From Mesorhizobium sp. Root102 (GTDB lineage: Bacteria; Pseudomonadota; Alphaproteobacteria; Rhizobiales; Rhizobiaceae), in contig NZ_LMCP01000044.1 of the NCBI RefSeq assembly GCF_001425625.1, forward strand, positions 281,020-345,019: a stretch of DNA of 64,000 bases, in the 5' to 3' direction. The notes below the pieces were generated by a model that was not told the DNA's origin, did not search any database, and saw only the letters and a program-made list of their open reading frames with translations. Positions 60,724 to 64,000 of this stretch are shown here, in pieces. Made by a program: the position numbers and the translations under genes. Numbering within the stretch: the stretch's first letter is position 1; every line of letters starts with the position of its first letter.

Positions 60724-60960
60724 TCATTCACCCATTAACTGCTGGAGGAGGTTCCTGTTCGCAGTCGGGTGGGCTTTGAACGAGTTGATGCCGTCAAACC
60801 ATCCATTCTGCGAGAAGTCGCCGTATTCGCTGCTGCCATGCCCACCGTTACGGCCGTGATCGCCGTCGTGGCCGCCGTGCGACGAGGCGGCAAAGGCCCC
60901 AGTGAGTGGGATGGCGACGAGCATCGCGGCAAGCGCCGCCTTCAGAGGGATAGAACGCAT
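60724..60960 (-). CDS. Small secreted His/Gly-rich protein
   Basis: 78 residues: signal peptide (LKAALAAMLVAIPLTGAFAA), a His/Gly/Asp-rich middle (SSHGGHDGDHGRNGGHGSSE) and a tail (FSQNGWFDGINSFKAHPTAN). The middle could bind metals. No family recognised. ATG 60960 is preceded by AAAGGAGAG. Upstream lies a markedly AT-rich 280-base stretch. Confidence 0.65.
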   Translation of the reverse strand: MRSIPLKAALAAMLVAIPLTGAFAASSHGGHDGDHGRNGGHGSSEYGDFSQNGWFDGINSFKAHPTANRNLLQQLMGE

Positions 60961-61243
60961 GATTAACTCTCCTTTTTGTTGAGGAAGGCGGCCTTTCGTC
61001 TACCGCGCATTCCAGCTACAGGCACTCGGGAACCTTCGAGTTACGATGTTCGTCTCGCCTCTGTTGTTCTCGTCCTGTGCCAATTATCTAGCAAACGTCG
61101 GAAGTAACAAACAGTATATAAGGGTATAATGCATGTATATATAAGGTAGTATGGAGTGTCGGTGTTCGGCCCGTGTGGGGCGCTGAGGACGGGGGGCTCG
61201 ATTTTCACGCCGGGCGCCCTTGAACTGAACCAGGGTGAACGAA
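60961..61243. other. AT-rich intergenic region
   Basis: Contains a run such as TAACAAACAGTATATAAG and TATATAAGGTAG (61090-61160), far lower in GC than its surroundings and similar in character to the region before 31923. Probably promoter DNA for the secreted-protein gene; the RND operon ends at 61244 from the other side. Confidence 0.45.
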
Positions 61244-62494
61244 CTAGGGTGTTGGGACGGCTGCAGGACTGATCTGCACCTTGCTGCCTTCGGCAAGTTC
61301 GACCGGCGGATTCAGGATTACCAGGTCACCCTGTTTGACGCCGTCACGGACCTCGACCTCCTTTCCGAGATCGCGCGCCACCGATATTTTCCGGATATGC
61401 GCGATGCCGTTCTGGACCACGGCAACCTGCAAACCATCTGCGTTGAAGATGATCGCATCTGCCGACACGGAAAAGCTGGGTGTCTTGCGCGGGATCTGGA
61501 GCTCGACAGTGCAATAGGTGCCGGGCGCGAGAACACCGTCGGGGTTCGGAATGTCGATTTCGGTCAGCAAGGTCCGTGTGCCCGGTGCCAGCGCATCGGC
61601 AATCCGCGTCACCGTGCCGGGGAAGGTACGGTCGGGGATTTCGGGAATCCGAAGCACAGCCTTGACCCCCGGGGTCAGTCCAAAGGCCTGGTCCTGAGGG
61701 ACGTAGACCTGGGCACGGATCACATCCCCTTGCATGATGGCGAACAGGAAAGTGCTGTTGGTCGTGTCGGCCTGCACCAGGCTGCCGATATCGACGTTGC
61801 GTTGAGTGATGACGCCGTCGAACGGGGCGACCACCTGCTGGTAGGCCTGTTGCTGGTCGAGCACGCGCAGCTGGTCCTGCTGCGCATTCACATTGGCCTG
61901 CGCAACGCCGACAGCCGCCTCCTGTGCCTTGACGCTTTGGACGTCGATCGTACCCTGCTGCTTGGTGATCCAGCCCTGGTCCACCAGGGGTTTGTCGCGT
62001 TGCCACGTCACCTTGGCGAGATCGAGATTGGCTTGTGCTTGTTGCAGCGCCGCCTTGAGCTGTCCTAAGGTTGCCTGGGCCTGCAAAATCTGGTCATCGA
62101 GTTCCGGTACGGCAATTTTGGCCAGCAACTGTCCCTTCTTGACCCTGTCTCCGATATCGACCTCACGCGTCTCGATATAGCCGCTGGCTCGTGCGAAGAT
62201 GTCCGCGACATCGTAGGCAGTTGTGGTGGCGGGCAGACTGACTTGCATGATGTCGTCGCTCGGCCTTACCGCTGCAACACGCACCTGCGGGATGAAGTCA
62301 CGCGCCTGTTCGGCGGCCGCCGCGAGTTCGCGGCTGCGCGAATAGTATCCCTGGACGCCATAGGCCAGTCCCGTCGTCAGCAGGGTCAGCGCGCCCAATG
62401 CAAGCAGCCAGCCTCTGCCTCGGCGCGGCGGCCGCTCCGTTGCGCCATCCGTCACCGTATCGTCGCGCTGATCCAGATGATCCCTCGGTTTCAT
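61244..62494 (-). CDS. RND efflux periplasmic adaptor
   Basis: 416 residues from ATG 62494, which overlaps the permease stop (ATGA). A cytoplasmic arm (DDTVTDGATERPPRRGRG), one anchor (LLALGALTLLTTGLAYGVQG), then lipoyl halves (DIFARASGYIETREVDIGD; QQVVAPFDGVITQRNVDIGS), a long Gln/Ala-rich coiled coil and the membrane-proximal domain (EVRDGVKQGDLVILNPPVEL). This is a MexA/AcrA-type adaptor. The order is permease first, adaptor second, the reverse of the pair at 38531-42840 and of most RND operons. The frame is open far upstream inside the permease gene. Confidence 0.9.
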   Translation of the reverse strand: MKPRDHLDQRDDTVTDGATERPPRRGRGWLLALGALTLLTTGLAYGVQGYYSRSRELAAAAEQARDFIPQVRVAAVRPSDDIMQVSLPATTTAYDVADIFARASGYIETREVDIGDRVKKGQLLAKIAVPELDDQILQAQATLGQLKAALQQAQANLDLAKVTWQRDKPLVDQGWITKQQGTIDVQSVKAQEAAVGVAQANVNAQQDQLRVLDQQQAYQQVVAPFDGVITQRNVDIGSLVQADTTNSTFLFAIMQGDVIRAQVYVPQDQAFGLTPGVKAVLRIPEIPDRTFPGTVTRIADALAPGTRTLLTEIDIPNPDGVLAPGTYCTVELQIPRKTPSFSVSADAIIFNADGLQVAVVQNGIAHIRKISVARDLGKEVEVRDGVKQGDLVILNPPVELAEGSKVQISPAAVPTP

Positions 62495-64000
62495 GCGATT
62501 TCCTCGTCGAAGACGCCGTGAGCCGTCTTGCCGTCCTGTCTGCTGCGCAGCATCGCGAACAGGTACGGCACGACGAGGAGCGTCGTGGGCGTTGCAAACA
62601 AAAGCCCCCCGATAACCGCGCGCGCCAGCGCGGCATTCTGCTCTTCGCCCGCTCCGCCGATCGCCATGGGGACCATGCCGACGATCATCGCGGCCGCGGT
62701 CATGAGCACGGGCCTGATCCGGGTATGACCGGCTTCGATCGCCGCGTCGAACGCAGGCTTGCCCGCCAGCTGCTGGTCGCGGGCGAAGGTCACGAGCAGA
62801 ATGGAATTGGCCGAAGCGACCCCGACCGCCATGATCGCCCCCATCAGGGAAGGCACGTTGAGCGTCGTGCCCGTGATGAACAGCATCGTCACGATGCCGC
62901 ACAAGGTCGCCGGCAACGCAAGGATGACGACAAAGGGGTCGCCGAAGTTCTGATAGTTCACGACCATCAGCAAGTAGACGAACACGGCGGCGAACAGGAT
63001 GCCGATGCCGAGGTCCCAGAAGGCATCGTTCATGCTCTGGATCTGGCCTATGACCTGAATGTTGTTCCCAGGCGAAAGCTGCTTCTGCAGGTCGGCAACG
63101 ACCGCGCTGATCTGGCTGGAGATACTTCCCAGATCGCGACCCTGGACGCTTGCATAGACTTCGTAGACCGGCTGGACGTTCGCCTGGTTGGCGTTGGTCG
63201 GGAGACTGTCGCGCTTGAACGTAGCGACGTTGCTGAGCTGCCCAGGAACCTGTGCACCTGCGGTATTGATAGTCGAGGAAACGGGCGTGTTGCCGAGGTC
63301 GTTCAGTGACGCGATCTTGTTTTCCGGCGTCTGAACGGCAAGATAGTAGGGAATGCCCGTGTTCGGGTCGGTCCAGAAGTTCGGCGACACCTGCTCGGAG
63401 GAACTCAGGCTCACATTGATGTTGTTGGCGATCGTGCTGGCATTGAGACCGAGCTGCGCCGCCCGCGTGCGGTCGATATCGGCATAGAACGCCGGCGCGT
63501 CGACTTCCTGCTGCAGGTGTGCGTCGACAACACCGGGAATGGCTGCGATGCGGCGCCGCAGTTCCATCGCGATCCGCAGATTGGTAGCGCGGTCATAGCC
63601 GACCGTACGGACATCGATCTGCGCCGGCAGTCCGAAATTGAGGATCTGCGTGACGATGTCGGCCGACTGGAAGTAGAACAGAACGTCTGGAAAGGCGCTG
63701 GGCAGCGCCGCGCGCAACTTGCGCACATAGTCGGCAGTCGGCGCGTGGCCGTCTTTCAATGCGACCAGGATCACACCATCATTCACGCCGATGGTCGATC
63801 CATCCGTGAACGCCAAATTGTAGGCACGCGCCGGCAGGCCGATATTGTCGACGACAAGCTGGAGGTCGCGATCGGGAACGATCTCGCGGATCTTGTCCTC
63901 GACAGATGGGGTGATTGGGGTCTCGGTCGAGCCTAACTGAGGGCGGCTGCTCCTGTCGGGATGTGAGAACGTGGTCGATGTGAATCGCCACAAACATCGG
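62491..64000 (-). CDS. RND efflux permease, 3' part (runs off the window)
   Basis: At least 500 codons, open to the window edge. It covers the second half of an AcrB/HAE-type pump: EDKIREIVPDRDLQLVVDNI, porter domain (MELRRRIAAIPGVVDAHLQQ), membrane segments and FVYLLMVVNYQNFGDPFVVI, PSLMGAIMAVGVASANSILL, RIRPVLMTAAAMIVGMVPMA. The VASANSILLVTFARDQ segment replaces the more common VKNGI of HAE-1, as in some Hae-like and CusA-unrelated subfamilies. The first ~30 residues seen are poorly protein-like (FSHPDRSSRPQLGSTE), possibly from a frameshift near 63900-63990. Complete only with sequence beyond 64000. Confidence 0.88.
   Translation of the reverse strand, partial: RCLWRFTSTTFSHPDRSSRPQLGSTETPITPSVEDKIREIVPDRDLQLVVDNIGLPARAYNLAFTDGSTIGVNDGVILVALKDGHAPTADYVRKLRAALPSAFPDVLFYFQSADIVTQILNFGLPAQIDVRTVGYDRATNLRIAMELRRRIAAIPGVVDAHLQQEVDAPAFYADIDRTRAAQLGLNASTIANNINVSLSSSEQVSPNFWTDPNTGIPYYLAVQTPENKIASLNDLGNTPVSSTINTAGAQVPGQLSNVATFKRDSLPTNANQANVQPVYEVYASVQGRDLGSISSQISAVVADLQKQLSPGNNIQVIGQIQSMNDAFWDLGIGILFAAVFVYLLMVVNYQNFGDPFVVILALPATLCGIVTMLFITGTTLNVPSLMGAIMAVGVASANSILLVTFARDQQLAGKPAFDAAIEAGHTRIRPVLMTAAAMIVGMVPMAIGGAGEEQNAALARAVIGGLLFATPTTLLVVPYLFAMLRSRQDGKTAHGVFDEEIA

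Noticed and set aside
1..64000. CRISPR array, phage or transposase genes
   Set aside because: No regularly spaced repeats, integrase, capsid or DDE/HUH transposase motifs were seen on either strand.

Overview
The window is GC-rich and reads as the chromosome or a large replicon of a Rhizobiales alphaproteobacterium, most likely Mesorhizobium or a close relative. This is inferred from gene content: HWE-family histidine kinases, FixL/FixJ-like modules with IAHEVNQPL phosphorylation motifs, BA14K, DUF3309 and CsbD small stress proteins, an RpoH paralogue, and the tail of a Ti-type TraA relaxase. No rRNA, tRNA, CRISPR or intact insertion sequence was seen. The whole window looks like an accessory stress, respiration and efflux region.

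Layout. 1-1.9 kb is wreckage: a TraA relaxase tail, and LacI-regulator and glucoamylase remnants joined tail to body. 1.9-10.2 kb holds a flavin-nucleotide-binding protein and a tightly overlapped minus-strand operon, xre-hyfB-C-E-F-G-I. This encodes a membrane complex related to hydrogenase-4 and complex I whose large subunit lacks the Ni-binding cysteine pairs. 10.4-12.5 kb carries a spermidine-synthase-like protein and four small stress or envelope proteins. 12.9-15.7 kb is a signalling cluster: two HWE kinases, one with Asp in place of the phosphoacceptor His, and a single-domain response regulator. 16.5-20.7 kb has a cupin fragment, an SbmA/YddA-type ABC exporter, a DUF1275 membrane protein, a second XRE regulator and a PhnA-domain protein.

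21-27.6 kb is an apparent acid and respiration module, hdeD - bicupin oxalate decarboxylase-like - cyoABCD, all on the minus strand. The cyo operon is bracketed by 121-bp direct repeats, one inside the oxalate decarboxylase gene and one in a chimeric hdeD/oxd fragment downstream of cyoD. 28-31.7 kb has a membrane PAS kinase, a FixJ-type regulator, a receiver-only protein and RpoH. It is followed by a small secreted Gly-rich protein whose Shine-Dalgarno lies in a perfect 10-bp stem, a candidate RNA switch.

33-43 kb contains two divergent efflux systems: an outer-membrane factor/EmrB/EmrA set (minus) and an RND adaptor/permease pair (plus). 43-51 kb has small secreted proteins, a degenerate stretch, an outer-membrane protein, an AraC regulator, a D-2-hydroxyacid dehydrogenase and a DegP-type protease. 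51.5-55.8 kb is a second, larger FixLJ-like module: a four-PAS kinase, LuxR-type regulator, receiver-only protein and a second LuxR-type regulator, all with overlapping stop and start codons. 56.4-59.4 kb encodes a winged-helix/NTPase regulator. 59.8-60.6 kb is a sensorless kinase core. The window ends in an RND permease (running off the edge) followed by its adaptor.

Together the genes suggest a sense-and-survive region (acid, redox, envelope and toxic-compound stress) with many regulators per effector and signs of repeated rearrangement. The acid-stress reading is inference from neighbours, not shown by sequence alone.
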